Below are positions 9,408 to 18,722 of a stretch of DNA of 64,000 nt, piece by piece. The position numbers and the translations under genes are program-made. Source of the DNA: JBMNFI01 sp050949225 (lineage in GTDB: Bacteria; Bacillota; Dehalobacteriia; UBA4068). The DNA lies in the NCBI GenBank assembly GCA_050949225.1, contig JBMNFI010000001.1, positions 744,001-808,000 of the forward strand, written 5' to 3'. How positions within the stretch are numbered: position 1 is the first letter of the stretch; each line of letters opens with the position of its first letter. The notes beneath the pieces were generated by a model. The model searched no databases, had not been told where the DNA came from, and saw nothing but the letters and a program-made list of their open reading frames with translations.

Positions 9408-9437
9408 ACTCAGTCGAGATAATAAGATCACAATCCT

Positions 9438-10616
9438 TTATTTTTCATTAGAGCAAATTACACGTGTACGTATCATTCCTGATATTTTATTTAGCTCTTC
9501 CAATACCCCTTGATTAATCGGCTGATCCAGATTCAGCACCGTATAGGCAATATCCCCCTTTGACTTATTAACCATATCGGCGATATTAATCTCATGGTCA
9601 GCAATCGCATTCGTAATTTGTCCTACCATATTAGGCGTGTTTTTATGTATCAAAGTAATACGTTCTTTTCCGGATTTCGCCAGAACACATTCAGGCAAGT
9701 TCACCGAATTGACAATGGTTCCTTCCTCCAAGAAATCACGCAATTGCTGTGCCGCCATCATGGCACAATTTTCTTCACTTTCAGGCGTAGAGGCACCTAA
9801 ATGAGGAATGGCAATTATGTTTTTTTGACCAATCAAGTCACCATCAGGAAAATCAGTAACATATTTAGCCACTATGCCGGCCTCAATAGCATCAAGAACC
9901 GATATAGTTTTCACCAGGCCACCACGGGCAAAATTTAGAAGAATAACCCCCGGTTTCATTTTAGAAAATTCACGAGTGCATAAAAAGTTTTTCGTATGTT
10001 CATTTTGAGGGATATGCAGTGAAATATAATCCGCATGATTAAGTAAGTCTTCCAGTTGCTCTGCTCGCTCAGCCCGCGTGGAAATTGTCCAGGCCTGTTC
10101 CACCGACATAAAAGGATCATAGCCAATAACATTCATGCCGATTTCTGTAGCCGTATTAGCAACCATGACGCCAACAGCCCCCAGACCAATTACACCAAGT
10201 GTCTTACCTTTTAGCTCGCCGCCCACGAACTGTTTCTTGCCTTGCTCAATCAAAGATGGTACCTGATCGCCTTTGCCTTTTAAGGTTTGTGCCCATGCAT
10301 AAGCATCAAACAAATTGCGTGCTGCGGCAATCATCGAACCAATTACCAGCTCCTTGACTCCATTGGCATTTGCCCCGGGGGTATTAAAGACCACTATCCC
10401 TTTTTCAGTACAAGCATCAACAGGAATATTGTTAGTTCCGGCACCGGCGCGCACAATCGTCAACAGTCGTTCCGGTAACTCTATTTCATGACAGTTGGCA
10501 CTACGTACCATCAAAGCATCAAAACCATCCAAACCCGATGATACTTTATACTCCTCTTTAGGTAAATAATCATATATAACAGGAGCAATTTTATTCAACT
10601 TTTTGACATTAAACAT
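9438..10616 (-). CDS. serA: D-3-phosphoglycerate dehydrogenase with C-terminal ACT domain
   Basis: The first step of serine synthesis oxidises 3-phosphoglycerate to 3-phosphohydroxypyruvate with NAD+. The 392-residue protein has the D-isomer 2-hydroxyacid dehydrogenase fold. The NAD-binding GVIGLGAVG is near residue 142. The catalytic Arg is in NFARGGLV and the catalytic His in IPHLGAST. An ACT domain occupies about residues 320-390. The usual DVFxxEP segment that carries the catalytic Glu reads VTDFPDGD here, which matches a clostridial subfamily I know from memory. It starts 9 bp after serC, so the two are co-transcribed. The ACT domain suggests feedback by serine, as in other ACT-containing SerA proteins. 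Confidence 0.92.
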   Translation of the reverse strand: MFNVKKLNKIAPVIYDYLPKEEYKVSSGLDGFDALMVRSANCHEIELPERLLTIVRAGAGTNNIPVDACTEKGIVVFNTPGANANGVKELVIGSMIAAARNLFDAYAWAQTLKGKGDQVPSLIEQGKKQFVGGELKGKTLGVIGLGAVGVMVANTATEIGMNVIGYDPFMSVEQAWTISTRAERAEQLEDLLNHADYISLHIPQNEHTKNFLCTREFSKMKPGVILLNFARGGLVKTISVLDAIEAGIVAKYVTDFPDGDLIGQKNIIAIPHLGASTPESEENCAMMAAQQLRDFLEEGTIVNSVNLPECVLAKSGKERITLIHKNTPNMVGQITNAIADHEINIADMVNKSKGDIAYTVLNLDQPINQGVLEELNKISGMIRTRVICSNEK

Positions 10617-10625
10617 GTTTATCCC

Positions 10626-11708
10626 CTACCTATTCTCTATTTCAAATTTATGCATGTATTCTATAAGTGCCTTTACGCCATCTTCAGGCATGGCGTTGTA
10701 AATACTAGCACGCATTCCACCCACACTGCGATGTCCCTTCAGATTCACAAGTCCGCTTTTTTTGGCGCCTGCCACAAAAGCGGCATCCAACTCATCGCTG
10801 CCCGTTACAAACACCACATTCATCAATGAGCGATCCTGAGGATTAACCGGATTAGAAAAAAGACTGGAATTATCAATAAAGTCATAAAGCATGTCCGCTT
10901 TTCTCTTATTCACCTTTTCAATATGAGCTATACCACCTAGTTTTTTAAGATGCTTGAAAACTAGGCCCGCTATATAAATCGCATAGGTAGGCGGTGTATT
11001 GTACAGTGAATTAGTTTTAGCATATGTTTCATAGTTAAGCATGGTCGGCAAGGAATCAGGCGCCATACCTGATAAAGCTTTCTTCATAATCAAGATTGTA
11101 ACTCCTGCAGGGCCGATGTTTTTTTGCGCACCCGCATAAATCAAATCATAATCCGTTACCTTGATTTCTTCTGATAGGATGCAAGATGACATATCCGCAA
11201 CTAATGGCAGTCCCTTGACATCCGGAATCTTGGTGTATCTTGTCCCATAAATCGTATTATTTGAGGTAATGTGTACATAGTCCGCATCAAGGTTAAACAT
11301 TTGTGCCGACAATTCAGGAATACAAGAAAAGGCTTGTTCTTCGCTGCTGGCCACAACGTCTACCTCGCCATATTTTTTAGCCTCAGCAATAGCCTTTTTT
11401 GCCCACTGCCCCGTGTTAACATAATATGCTTTTTTATACTTTGTCATCAGGTTAAGCGGCACCATAGCAAACTGCAAAGAAGCCCCCCCCTGCAAAAACA
11501 ACACATGATAGTCATCGGGGATATTCATCAACTGACGCAAATCAGCCTGTGCATCCTCTATGATTTTAGAAAACTCTGAAGAACGGTGACTCATTTCCAT
11601 AACACTCATACCACTATTTTCGGCCGACAAAAAATCAGCCTGCGCTTTTTTCAGCACCTCAAGCGGTAAACAAGCCGGGCCTGCAGAAAAATTAAAAACT
11701 CTTTCCAT
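10626..11708 (-). CDS. serC: Phosphoserine aminotransferase
   Basis: This PLP enzyme converts 3-phosphohydroxypyruvate and glutamate to phosphoserine. The start is taken at 11708 (MERVFNFSAGPA) because GGGAGAAG precedes it; an ATG 15 bp upstream overlaps that ribosome site. The protein is about 360 residues, normal for SerC. Typical motifs are FNFSAGP at the N-terminus, MEMSHRS near 40, YVHITSNNTIYGTR near 145, and AGAQKNIGPAGV near 197 with the PLP lysine. The tail GGMRASIYNAMP is conserved in the family. It heads the serCA operon under a good promoter at 11765-11793. Confidence 0.95.
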   Translation of the reverse strand: MERVFNFSAGPACLPLEVLKKAQADFLSAENSGMSVMEMSHRSSEFSKIIEDAQADLRQLMNIPDDYHVLFLQGGASLQFAMVPLNLMTKYKKAYYVNTGQWAKKAIAEAKKYGEVDVVASSEEQAFSCIPELSAQMFNLDADYVHITSNNTIYGTRYTKIPDVKGLPLVADMSSCILSEEIKVTDYDLIYAGAQKNIGPAGVTILIMKKALSGMAPDSLPTMLNYETYAKTNSLYNTPPTYAIYIAGLVFKHLKKLGGIAHIEKVNKRKADMLYDFIDNSSLFSNPVNPQDRSLMNVVFVTGSDELDAAFVAGAKKSGLVNLKGHRSVGGMRASIYNAMPEDGVKALIEYMHKFEIENR

Positions 11709-11764
11709 GTTTACTTCTCCCATCCGCTAAAATTTGATGTTTTCATCATTCTTAAGACTGTTTC

Positions 11765-11793
11765 ATTATAATACGCTGATCTTGCTTTTTCAA
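11765..11793 (-). promoter_or_regulatory. Promoter of serCA
   Basis: On the minus strand TTGAAA (11788-11793), a 17-bp spacer and a perfect TATAAT (11765-11770) lie 56 bp before the serC start. Confidence 0.75.
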
Positions 11794-11862
11794 GTGATGA
11801 GAAAATAAAAATCGCTGTAAAAAAATATAGATTACGCTAAAAATCATGATTAAACAACTTAT

Positions 11863-12150
11863 CCCAATAATATGTTCTCAAAGAAGGCCACAAAAACTCC
11901 TACCCCCACGACAAAAATTTCATTATTACATAAAGATAAAAAGATCCCTGTCTCTAATATTTTCACCGAATTTCCAACACTTTTCTTCTTGGATTTAGCA
12001 CCCTCTCCCAAGACCTCTTATAAATAAGCGTAACTCATCCCTTTTCCCGCTTGATGCTGTACACTTTGATCCATAATGTGTCCCAAACGCCGAACAATGG
12101 GAAAGGAATTACTTAAAATCGCATTGAAATAAGACAAAAACAGCCCCTAA
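11863..12150 (-). pseudogene. Possible degraded coding remnant between pyc and serC
   Basis: One minus-strand frame reads for about 40 codons with a protein-like hydrophobic composition (FLSYFNAILSNSFP, then VRRLGHIMDQS). It hits TAA near 12016, then stays open for 52 more codons to another stop. There is no start codon with a ribosome site. The pattern suggests a decayed membrane-protein gene, but I do not recognise the family and chance open reading in AT-rich DNA is not excluded. Confidence 0.25.
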
Positions 12151-12164
12151 AAACTTCTTTAAAA

Positions 12165-12190
12165 CCAAAAGAGAGCCTTAAGGCTCTCGT
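12165..12190 (-). terminator. Terminator of pyruvate carboxylase gene
   Basis: The perfect palindrome GAGAGCCTTAAGGCTCTC (12171-12188) is followed on the minus strand by TTTTGGTTTT, 27 bp past the pyc stop. Confidence 0.8.
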
Positions 12191-12215
12191 TTTTATCTTA
12201 TTTAACCTGTTTTTT

Positions 12216-15200
12216 TTACTCACTAATTTTAGCAATTAATTCCCCGGCCTTAACCTGTTGACCCTCTGCAACATAAATTTTCTCGATCAGGCCACCCACG
12301 GAAGCCAAAATATTAGTTTCCATTTTCATGGCTTCGATAACTGCTACCGGCTGATTGAGTTCAACTTTATCACCATTTTGTACCAAAACTTTAATTATTG
12401 TGCCGGGAATATTGGCACCAACTTCACTGGGATCATCAGGATTTGCCAACATTACCATCTCCTTGGTCGTGTTAACATTAGCATTAAGATCCTTAATACT
12501 AACAACACGCCTGTTACCGTTAACCTCAAAAACCACGTCGCATTCACCATTTTCATCAACTTCACGGATCTCGATCAGTTTAACAACCAGCACCTTACCC
12601 TCACTAATTTTGATCTCACTGGTCTCTCCTTCTTTCAATCCATAAAAGAAAACATCGCTAGTCATGTATTTAAAGTCCCCATCTTTAGCAAGACCTTTGA
12701 CATAATCCTCAAAAACCTTCGGATAAAGCGCATAGCTGATGATATCCTGCTCTGTAACATCATTCATACCCAAAGAATCCTGAAGATGTTGCTTGATCGC
12801 CGCAAAATCCTCAGGCGGCAATAACTCGCCGGGACGGCAGGTAATCGGCTTTTTATCTTTAAGCACCAATTTTTGCAGTTTTTCCGGGAAACCACCCTCA
12901 GGCTGTCCCATCATCCCTTCAAAATAAGAAACAATCGAATCAGGGAAGTCAATTTCTTTACCTTTTTCATAAATGTTTTCCGGCGTCAAATCGTTTTGCA
13001 CCATAAAGATAGCCATATCGCCAACAGCCTTTGAAGAAGGAGTCACTTTAACAATATCACCAAGCATCTCATTGACTGTCTTAAACATCTCTTTAACTTC
13101 TTGGAACTTATGCCCCAAACCAAAACTCTCAACTTGAGGTTTCAAGTTAGAATACTGACCTCCGGGAATTTCGTATTTGTAAATATCTGTCGTCCCCGCT
13201 TTTAAATCGGATTCGAAACCTTGATAAACAGGTCGCACATCATCCCAATAGTTAGAAATTTCCTGCAAGCTATCCAAAGATAGGCTTGTAGCCATTTCCG
13301 TATTTTCTACAGCGGCAACCACCGAATTTAAAGCCGGCTGGCTGGTCACTCCTGCCATACTATTAAAGGCCGCATCCACAATATCCACACCCGCCATGGC
13401 AGCCATCAATAAAGTAGCTACGCCATTACCGCTGGTATCATGCGTATGAAGATGAATAGGTATACTTAGCTCATTGCGTAAGGCCGTGATCAGTTTATGT
13501 GCGGCCACCGGCCTTAAAAGTCCGGACATATCTTTAATTGCTAAAATATGTGCGCCGAGTTTTTCCAGCTTTTTGGCCATTTTAACATAATATTCAAGCG
13601 TATATTTATCACGGGTAGCATCAGAGATATCCCCCGTATAACAAACGCAAGCTTCCACAACCTTATTCTGATTAAGCACCTCATCAATAGCGATCTCCAT
13701 ACCCTGAATCCAGTTTAAGGAGTCAAAAATTCTAAATACATCAATTCCCGCTTTGGCGGCCTCTACGATACATTTTCTGACCACATTATCGGGATAGTTT
13801 TTATAACCTACTCCATTAGCACCTCGAATTAACATTTGGAACAAAATATTGGGGATCTGCTCACGTAAAACAGTTAATCTCTCCCAAGGATTTTCCTTAA
13901 GAAAACGATAGGCTACATCAAAAGTAGCACCGCCCCACATCTCCAAAGAAAACAGTCCGCTGGCTCTTTCTGCAATGGTCGGCGCAATTTTCACCATATC
14001 AATAGTTCGCATCCGTGTAGCAGCAAAGGATTGCTGAGCATCACGCATGGAGGTATCTGTTAAAAGTAAGCCTTGCTGTTCCAAAACCCACTTAGACAAA
14101 CCCTCCGGACCTTCTTTATCAAAAAGCTGCTTCGTTCCGGGTGGATATTGTCCGGTTACCTCGGGAATAATCGGTGTATTAAATGAAGGTTTTTCTCCGG
14201 AAACCTCATTAACCACTTTGTTAGCCAAAAATTTCAGCAATTTAATCTCTGTGTTTTTGCTGGTTCTAATATTCATAAGCTCCGGATTAGCGGCAATAAA
14301 ACCCGTATCACATCCCCCGACTCTAAATGTCGGATGGTTTAAAACATTTAAGAGAAAAGAAATATTAGTTTTAACTCCTTTGATCTTAGTTTCATTCAAA
14401 GCTCGTGCCACTTTATTAATGGCATCATCAAATGACCTGCTAAACGAGGTTACTTTCACCAACAAGCTATCATAATATGGTGTAATTTCTGAACCGGCAA
14501 AGGCATTACCGCCATCCAAACGAATACCATAACCGGAAGCAGAGCGATAAACATCGATCATTCCGGTATCGGGTGCAAAATCATTTACAGGATCCTCTGT
14601 AGTCACTCGACACTGAATGGAATAACCACGCGGCACAATATCATCCTGCCCTTTAATATTTATCTCCGGCGAATCCAGAGCATAACCCTGAGCGACCAAA
14701 ATCTGCGACTGCACAATATCAATACCGGTGACCATTTCTGATACCGTATGTTCAACCTGGATTCGTGGATTGACCTCAATAAAATAGTGTTGTCCTGTAA
14801 CATCAACCAAAAACTCAACGGTTCCAGCATTACAATAATCAACAGCGCGAGCAATCTTTAAAGCATCATTGCAAATGTTTTGTCGCTGCTCTTCAGTAAT
14901 AGAAAGCGCCGGCGTAAATTCAACAACTTTTTGATGACGTCTTTGAATAGAGCAATCCCTTTCATAAAGATGAATTATATTGCCATGCTGATCACCTAAA
15001 ACCTGTACTTCAACATGTTTTGGCTTTTCTAAATATTTTTCAATAAAAATATCATCAATACCAAAAGCTTTTTTTGCTTCGCTCTTAGCACTCCTAAATT
15101 GAGGAAGTAAATCCTCCTCCTCCCTAACAATGCGCATCCCCCGGCCACCACCGCCAGCAGCAGCTTTCAGAATTACCGGATAACCGCATTCAGCGGCAAA

Positions 15201-15647
15201 TTTTACGGCATCCTCATCAGATCTGATCGCCGCATCAATACCCGGGATTGTTGGCACTCCTACCTGATGCGCAACAATTTTGGACTTGATTTTATCACCC
15301 AATTTATCCATCATCTCATGTGTAGGACCAATAAAGACGATTCCTGCCTCTTCACATTGACGAGCAAACTCTACATTTTCCGCCAAAAAGCCATATCCGG
15401 GATGAATAGCATCAACGGCCTTAGATCTTGCTAAAGCAATAATTTCACTGATGCTCAAATAAGCATCGATAGGCGATTTCCCCATTCCTATTTTATAGGA
15501 TTCATCCGCCTTAGTTCGAAAAAGAGATTTCTTGTCCTCTTCAGAATACACCGCCACGGTTCGAATATCCAGCTCTTTACAGGCTCTGAATACTCGAATA
15601 GCAATCTCACCTCTGTTGGCAACAAGAATTTTCTTAAATTTTGCCAT
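12216..15647 (-). CDS. pycA: Pyruvate carboxylase
   Basis: This biotin enzyme makes oxaloacetate from pyruvate, bicarbonate and ATP. The start at 15647 (MAKFKKILVANRGE) follows GGGGCAGGG; the frame is open a little further upstream. At 1143 residues it has the normal single-chain layout. Biotin carboxylase covers about 1-450, with the ATP-grasp GGGGRGM and the ERDCSIQRRHQKVVE motif. Carboxyltransferase covers about 520-800 (DAQQSFAATRMRT, HLHTHDTSGNG). The allosteric/PYC_OADA region follows, and the C-terminal biotin carrier has EAMKMET with the biotin lysine at about residue 1108. It is monocistronic, with a promoter at 15736-15765. It provides anaplerotic oxaloacetate. Confidence 0.97.
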   Translation of the reverse strand: MAKFKKILVANRGEIAIRVFRACKELDIRTVAVYSEEDKKSLFRTKADESYKIGMGKSPIDAYLSISEIIALARSKAVDAIHPGYGFLAENVEFARQCEEAGIVFIGPTHEMMDKLGDKIKSKIVAHQVGVPTIPGIDAAIRSDEDAVKFAAECGYPVILKAAAGGGGRGMRIVREEEDLLPQFRSAKSEAKKAFGIDDIFIEKYLEKPKHVEVQVLGDQHGNIIHLYERDCSIQRRHQKVVEFTPALSITEEQRQNICNDALKIARAVDYCNAGTVEFLVDVTGQHYFIEVNPRIQVEHTVSEMVTGIDIVQSQILVAQGYALDSPEINIKGQDDIVPRGYSIQCRVTTEDPVNDFAPDTGMIDVYRSASGYGIRLDGGNAFAGSEITPYYDSLLVKVTSFSRSFDDAINKVARALNETKIKGVKTNISFLLNVLNHPTFRVGGCDTGFIAANPELMNIRTSKNTEIKLLKFLANKVVNEVSGEKPSFNTPIIPEVTGQYPPGTKQLFDKEGPEGLSKWVLEQQGLLLTDTSMRDAQQSFAATRMRTIDMVKIAPTIAERASGLFSLEMWGGATFDVAYRFLKENPWERLTVLREQIPNILFQMLIRGANGVGYKNYPDNVVRKCIVEAAKAGIDVFRIFDSLNWIQGMEIAIDEVLNQNKVVEACVCYTGDISDATRDKYTLEYYVKMAKKLEKLGAHILAIKDMSGLLRPVAAHKLITALRNELSIPIHLHTHDTSGNGVATLLMAAMAGVDIVDAAFNSMAGVTSQPALNSVVAAVENTEMATSLSLDSLQEISNYWDDVRPVYQGFESDLKAGTTDIYKYEIPGGQYSNLKPQVESFGLGHKFQEVKEMFKTVNEMLGDIVKVTPSSKAVGDMAIFMVQNDLTPENIYEKGKEIDFPDSIVSYFEGMMGQPEGGFPEKLQKLVLKDKKPITCRPGELLPPEDFAAIKQHLQDSLGMNDVTEQDIISYALYPKVFEDYVKGLAKDGDFKYMTSDVFFYGLKEGETSEIKISEGKVLVVKLIEIREVDENGECDVVFEVNGNRRVVSIKDLNANVNTTKEMVMLANPDDPSEVGANIPGTIIKVLVQNGDKVELNQPVAVIEAMKMETNILASVGGLIEKIYVAEGQQVKAGELIAKISE

Positions 15648-15735
15648 ATTCCCTGCCCCTCTCTTCACAATCAATTAGCAAAATCATTTTCATACAATGT
15701 GCACCTCTCATTTATTTGTATAGCACACCTAGTGT

Positions 15736-15765
15736 ATCATAGCGATTTTTATAATTATATCTCAA
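15736..15765 (-). promoter_or_regulatory. Promoter of pycA
   Basis: On the minus strand TTGAGA (15760-15765), an 18-bp spacer and TATGAT (15736-15741) lie about 90 bp before the pycA start. Confidence 0.6.
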
Positions 15766-15923
15766 TCCTACCATTTGCGCAAGATGTCTTTTGAAAAAAT
15801 ATCGCTGCCTATTATGATTTTACCAATATGGAAACAGGATTATCATTACATGGTGACGAAAACATGCTGTGGGAGCAATTAGCCCAAGAAAAATACCATC
15901 AGATCAAACAAGAGGTGAATGAT

Positions 15924-16841
15924 ATGATAACAGACTATTCCTTAACTAAAAACTGGCTAAAATTACCCCCACATACCGATAAATTAGAACATGCTGCAGA
16001 TGTTTTTTATCTTTATTCCACTTCCTACGATAAACTTACAGAGGATGACCCCTTAATTTGCCCTATTGATCATCAAGAAATGCGCCGTGAGGCTCTTTAC
16101 AGCTATTTTAAAAGCGGCTCTGTATTTCAGGCACATTGCAATACTTTTATTCCTTATTATCGGCAAACTGATGCCCCCAGCTGCCTTTCTTTACCTCAGA
16201 AGGAAAAAGACGAGCTTTTAAAAAAAGGCCCTGTCGCCGATGCTACTGCAGCTTTTGATTATTACCTTAAAAACTATAATAACGGTCGCCCTTATATTTT
16301 AGCAGGTCATTCACAAGGTTCTGACGTACTGTTACATGTTTTAAGTGAATATATGTCAAAAAACCCCGAAATATCTAAACGAATGGTGGCTGCTTATGCC
16401 ATAGGTTATTCCGTCACACCGGACTATCTTGCAGATAATCCACATCTTAAATTTGCCACCGGCCGCTCCGATACAGGTGTAATTATTTCTTATAATACTG
16501 AAGCTCCCAACTGCCAAACCCCTAATCCGGTAGTTTTAAAGGACGCTTTAAATATCAACCCCATTAACTGGCAAAGGGATGATACCCATGCTGCAAATAC
16601 TGAAAGTTTAGGTTCTCGCATGCCTTATCATAATTTTTTCCAAGATGTTTCCCAGCTGGCCGATGCCCAAATTGATTTACAGAAAAATGTCCTTATCTGC
16701 AGCACTTTATCCGGAACCCCTTATGATGATACAGGAATTTTTCCTCCCGGCATCTATCACAGCTTGGATTATACGCTCTATTATTATGATCTGAGACAAA
16801 ATTGCTTAGACAGAATAAATGCCTACTTAAAATTCACCTAA
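15924..16841 (+). CDS. DUF3089-family alpha/beta hydrolase
   Basis: The protein has a lipase-like nucleophile elbow, AGHSQGSD, near residue 130. DUF3089-type segments surround it: DVFYLYSTSYDK, then FQAHCNTFIPYYRQ, and later TGVIISYNTEAP. Family members are uncharacterised serine hydrolases. The start is chosen at 15924 because AAGAGGTG lies 7 bp upstream. The same frame also has an ATG at 15828 without a ribosome site, which would add 32 residues. No signal peptide is seen, so it is probably cytoplasmic. It is divergent from pycA and convergent with the DegV gene, separated by a shared terminator. The substrate is unknown. Confidence 0.75.
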   Translation: MITDYSLTKNWLKLPPHTDKLEHAADVFYLYSTSYDKLTEDDPLICPIDHQEMRREALYSYFKSGSVFQAHCNTFIPYYRQTDAPSCLSLPQKEKDELLKKGPVADATAAFDYYLKNYNNGRPYILAGHSQGSDVLLHVLSEYMSKNPEISKRMVAAYAIGYSVTPDYLADNPHLKFATGRSDTGVIISYNTEAPNCQTPNPVVLKDALNINPINWQRDDTHAANTESLGSRMPYHNFFQDVSQLADAQIDLQKNVLICSTLSGTPYDDTGIFPPGIYHSLDYTLYYYDLRQNCLDRINAYLKFT

Positions 16842-16885
16842 ATAAAGACTGCACTTTAGGGCTTCAATATCATAAATTATCAAAA

Positions 16886-16919
16886 AAGAGGACCGAATCA
16901 CCAGTGATTCGGTCCTCTT
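16886..16919. terminator. Bidirectional terminator
   Basis: Sixteen-base perfect arms (16886-16901 and 16904-16919, with AAGAGGACCGAATCAC on the left) have a 2-nt loop and A/T-rich flanks on both sides. It sits between the convergent DUF3089 and DegV genes. Confidence 0.85.
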
Positions 16920-16952
16920 AAATTATCTACAGGAAATATTTGTTATCTCACA

Positions 16953-17828
16953 TTATCTTTCTTTACACCAAAAGAAAATGGACAGCACTCCCGGTCCGGT
17001 ATGACAGCCAATAATCGGCCCAATATGAGAAATCATAATCTCTTTAACGGCGGGAATTCTTTCCCTGATTAATTGCTCAACATATTTGGCATCATCTACA
17101 TAATCCCCATGACAGATAATAACCGTTTGCTGATCCGGCTCGATAATGGTTTTTTCCATATGCTTGACCAATGATTCTAAGGATTTTTTACGTCCCCTGA
17201 CCTTTTCGACTGCATCCAAAAAACCCTCATTATTAACATGCAGCACCGGCTTAATTGAAAGCATCGAAGCCATGCCGGCTGCCAAAACACTGACACGTCC
17301 GGTACGCCGCAAAAAATTAATATCATATAAAGTAAACCAATGAGCAACCTTAAGTTTATTTTCTTCTGTCCAATCCCTCAATTGATCAATAGAATAACCC
17401 TCGGCTTTCTTTTTGGCCGCATGATATACCAAAAAACCTTCGCCTCCGGAAGGACATAAGGTGTCAACACAATAAATTTTGCGTTCCGGATATTTAGCAC
17501 TTAATTCCTCAGCCACCAGTAAGGAAACGCTGTAAGAACCACTTAACCCGGAAGTAAATGCTAAATATATGACATCTTTGCCGGCCTTTAAAATAGGCTC
17601 AAAAGCCTGGCTATATTCATAAGGATTAATCTGTGCCGTAGAAGCATCCTCTCCATTTGCCAGTCTTTCATAAAACTTATGAAAGCTAATTTCTCGGGCA
17701 TCTAAATAATGTTTATATTCATCATCGCCCAAAGTAAATGACATGGGTATCACTTCAATACCAAGCTGATCTGCCACCTCTTGCGGCAAATCACAAGTCG
17801 ATTCAGTCACTATTACATAATCACCCAT
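16953..17828 (-). CDS. degV: DegV family fatty-acid-binding protein
   Basis: The 291-residue protein shows the DegV fold: TESTCDLP at residues 8-15, the loop AFTSGLSGSYS near 93, DTLCPSGGEGFLVYHA near 125, and RRTGRVS near 175. Members bind fatty acids, and some (FakB) present them to the kinase FakA for phosphorylation. The gene lies just past the end of the acc/fab operon on the same strand, 120 bp after accA. That fits a lipid role, but no fakA is in view. C-terminal HIGPIIGCHTGPGVLSIFF is typical. Confidence 0.88.
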   Translation of the reverse strand: MGDYVIVTESTCDLPQEVADQLGIEVIPMSFTLGDDEYKHYLDAREISFHKFYERLANGEDASTAQINPYEYSQAFEPILKAGKDVIYLAFTSGLSGSYSVSLLVAEELSAKYPERKIYCVDTLCPSGGEGFLVYHAAKKKAEGYSIDQLRDWTEENKLKVAHWFTLYDINFLRRTGRVSVLAAGMASMLSIKPVLHVNNEGFLDAVEKVRGRKKSLESLVKHMEKTIIEPDQQTVIICHGDYVDDAKYVEQLIRERIPAVKEIMISHIGPIIGCHTGPGVLSIFFWCKER

Positions 17829-17948
17829 AGCCCACTCTCCTAATCATATAATATCGCTATAATTATACCCTTTAAACCAACATCTGGCAACAGTATTTAA
17901 CAAAAGACCCCTCTCTTGGCCCTTTATTGACCTTTTTACCAAATTTTG

Positions 17949-18722
17949 TTAAAAAGATCCTATTTTTCTAAACTTAGCATATCGTTGCTCCAATAATTCA
18001 TTAAGCGGCAGTTCCAGCCGTTCCTGCAGCTTATGATATAATTTATCTTGCAAGAATGACATCAACTCTTCTTGTTGACGTTCTTCGGAAATAATCTCTT
18101 CAATAATGCCAAAAGATAATAAATCCGTACTAGTCAACTTGAGACATTCGGCAGCTTCCTCCATTTTACCGGCATCCTTCCATAAAATGCTGGCGCAGCC
18201 TTCCGGTGAAATAACAGAATAAATAGCATTTTCCATCATCCATACTTCATCCGCTACCGCCAGTGCCAGAGCACCACCGCTGCCCCCCTCACTAATAATA
18301 ATTGAAATCACCGGTACCTTGAGGGTCATCATTTCCATAAGATTTTCCGCAATGGCCTGACCTTGCCCGCGTTCTTCGGCTCCAATTCCGCAATAAGCCC
18401 CTGCAGTATCCACCAGGCAAACCACCGGCCTGCCAAACTTTTCCGCTAATTTCATTTGCCGCAAAGCCTTGCGATAGCCTTCCGGATGCGGTGAACCAAA
18501 GTTACGTTCTATTTTCTCCGCCGTATCATGACCTTTTTCAATAGTCACCACTGTCACCGGTAAATCACGTAAAAAGGCTATTCCTGCTACAATCGCTTTA
18601 TCATCAGCAAATCGCCGATCTCCATGCATTTCCGTAAAATTAGTAAAAATATTTTCCACATAGTCGCTGGAGACTAGACGGTTTTTTTCACGAGCTTTAT
18701 TAACAATATCATAGGCGCTCAT
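17949..18722 (-). CDS. accA: Acetyl-CoA carboxylase carboxyltransferase subunit alpha
   Basis: AccA and AccD together transfer CO2 from biotin to acetyl-CoA to make malonyl-CoA. The 257-residue protein is of the shorter Firmicute/streptococcal type. It has GDRRFADDKAIVAG near 35, the oxyanion region with GAYCGIGAEERGQGQAI near 108, and ISEGGSGGALALAVADEVWM near 143. It overlaps accD by 4 bp (ATGA), showing translational coupling. It is the last gene of the fatty-acid operon. There is no clear intrinsic terminator immediately downstream. Confidence 0.95.
   Translation of the reverse strand: MSAYDIVNKAREKNRLVSSDYVENIFTNFTEMHGDRRFADDKAIVAGIAFLRDLPVTVVTIEKGHDTAEKIERNFGSPHPEGYRKALRQMKLAEKFGRPVVCLVDTAGAYCGIGAEERGQGQAIAENLMEMMTLKVPVISIIISEGGSGGALALAVADEVWMMENAIYSVISPEGCASILWKDAGKMEEAAECLKLTSTDLLSFGIIEEIISEERQQEELMSFLQDKLYHKLQERLELPLNELLEQRYAKFRKIGSF

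Noticed and set aside
12258..12824. Long plus-strand open frame opposite pycA
   Set aside because: It lies wholly within a well-supported gene on the other strand, with no start signal; a codon-bias shadow.
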